NCBI GenBank assembly: GCA_002427815.1
Contig: DIZF01000076.1
Location: 1-32,243, forward strand
Length of the DNA: 32,243 nucleotides
From: Ramlibacter tataouinensis
GTDB lineage: Bacteria; Pseudomonadota; Gammaproteobacteria; Burkholderiales; Burkholderiaceae_C
Reading direction: 5' to 3'
Part shown: positions 31,898-32,243 of the stretch, in pieces
Layout of the letters: each line of letters begins with the position of its first letter
Position numbering within the stretch: position 1 is the first letter of the stretch
Position numbers and translations under genes: made by a program
Notes under the pieces: generated by a model
Databases searched by the model: none
What the model saw: only the letters and a program-made list of their open reading frames with translations
What the model was told of the DNA's origin: nothing

Positions 31898-32243
31898 AGC
31901 CGTCCGGCACCGTTCGGCGCAAGCGGCCCACCGTGGTCGTAATAGCCGGGCCCAACGGCGCAGGCAAATCGACTGCGGCACCCTTTCTGCTCAAGCAGGC
32001 ACTGGGCATTCTCGAGTTTGTCAATGCCGATCAGATTGCCACGGGCCTGTCGGCGTATGCCCCGGAGACCGTTGCGTTCGAGGCCGGCCGCATCATGCTC
32101 AAGCGGCTGCGGGAACTGCTGGCGGCCAAAGTCAGCTTCGCCTTCGAATCCACGTTGTCCAGCCGCTCATTTGCGCCGTTTCTCGCACGCTGCAAGGCGC
32201 AGGGTTACCGCGTGGAGATCTTCTATGTGGCCCTCCCCAGCGC
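31894..32243 (+). CDS. Zeta-toxin-like P-loop kinase, 3' end outside window
   Basis: A P-loop protein, 116 residues visible, cut off by the window edge. The Walker A loop is IAGPNGAGKSTAA (about 17-29), followed by FVNADQIATGLSAYAPETVAFEAGR and FAFESTLSSRSF, the pattern of zeta-toxin/UDP-N-acetylglucosamine-kinase-like proteins. Zeta toxins phosphorylate UDP-N-acetylglucosamine and block cell-wall synthesis; many chromosomal relatives have unproven function. The ATG at 31894 overlaps the glnS stop (ATGA), so translation is probably coupled to an essential gene, an odd place for a toxin. No antitoxin gene lies upstream; one could follow downstream beyond the edge. Confidence 0.8.
   Translation, partial: MKPSGTVRRKRPTVVVIAGPNGAGKSTAAPFLLKQALGILEFVNADQIATGLSAYAPETVAFEAGRIMLKRLRELLAAKVSFAFESTLSSRSFAPFLARCKAQGYRVEIFYVALPS

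Overview
The window is GC-rich DNA with dense, tightly packed genes. The proteins (SuhB, MutS, GlnS, UppP, a PXPV-repeat secreted protein, TsdBA-type cytochromes, a proteasome-like Anbu peptidase) suggest a betaproteobacterium of the Burkholderiales, probably Comamonadaceae-like. This is inferred from protein resemblance only; there is no rRNA gene. The first 19 bases are the Tn5/Nextera mosaic end, so the left edge is a sequencing-library artefact.

Layout. 20-288: end of an ABC-2 permease. 417-1364: suhB. 1466-1855 (-): a DUF302 protein, divergent from 1992-3757: a diheme c4-like cytochrome and a TsdA-type thiosulfate dehydrogenase (tsdB-tsdA). 3874-19161: a large aryl polyene/xanthomonadin-type pigment cluster. 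19445-23735: mutS, an Anbu-like peptidase and an alpha/beta hydrolase. 23737-24697: a truncated metallo-beta-lactamase-fold remnant and a membrane-anchored bacteriohemerythrin. 24732-25559 (-): uppP. 25632-28854: two OsmC-like proteins, a methyltransferase and an AraC-type regulator. 28945-29250: a LytTR domain without its receiver. 29251-29603: a gene-free stretch with two opposed intrinsic terminators and a possible structured RNA. 29604-29957 (-): the PXPV protein. 30116-31897: glnS, overlapped by a zeta-toxin-like kinase gene that runs off the right edge.

The pigment cluster is the most interesting part. The plus-strand genes encode, in order: acyl carrier protein, membrane protein, acyl/aryl-AMP ligase, hotdog dehydratase, LpxL-like acyltransferase, LolA-like carrier, MMPL exporter, polysaccharide deacetylase, PAP2-family lipid phosphatase/transferase, ketosynthase, chain-length-factor-like ketosynthase, second dehydratase, ketoreductase and methyltransferase. 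A convergent minus-strand operon encodes a flavin-dependent halogenase-like protein, a PlsC-type acyltransferase and a family 2 glycosyltransferase. The likely scheme is activation of an aromatic starter, type II polyketide extension to a polyene, O-methylation and possibly halogenation, attachment to a glycolipid, and export to the outer membrane. Most neighbours overlap stop-on-start (ATGA, GTGA, TTGA), and several genes use GTG or TTG starts. Starter-supply and phosphopantetheinyl transferase genes are not in the window.

No CRISPR array, insertion sequence, tRNA or rRNA was seen.
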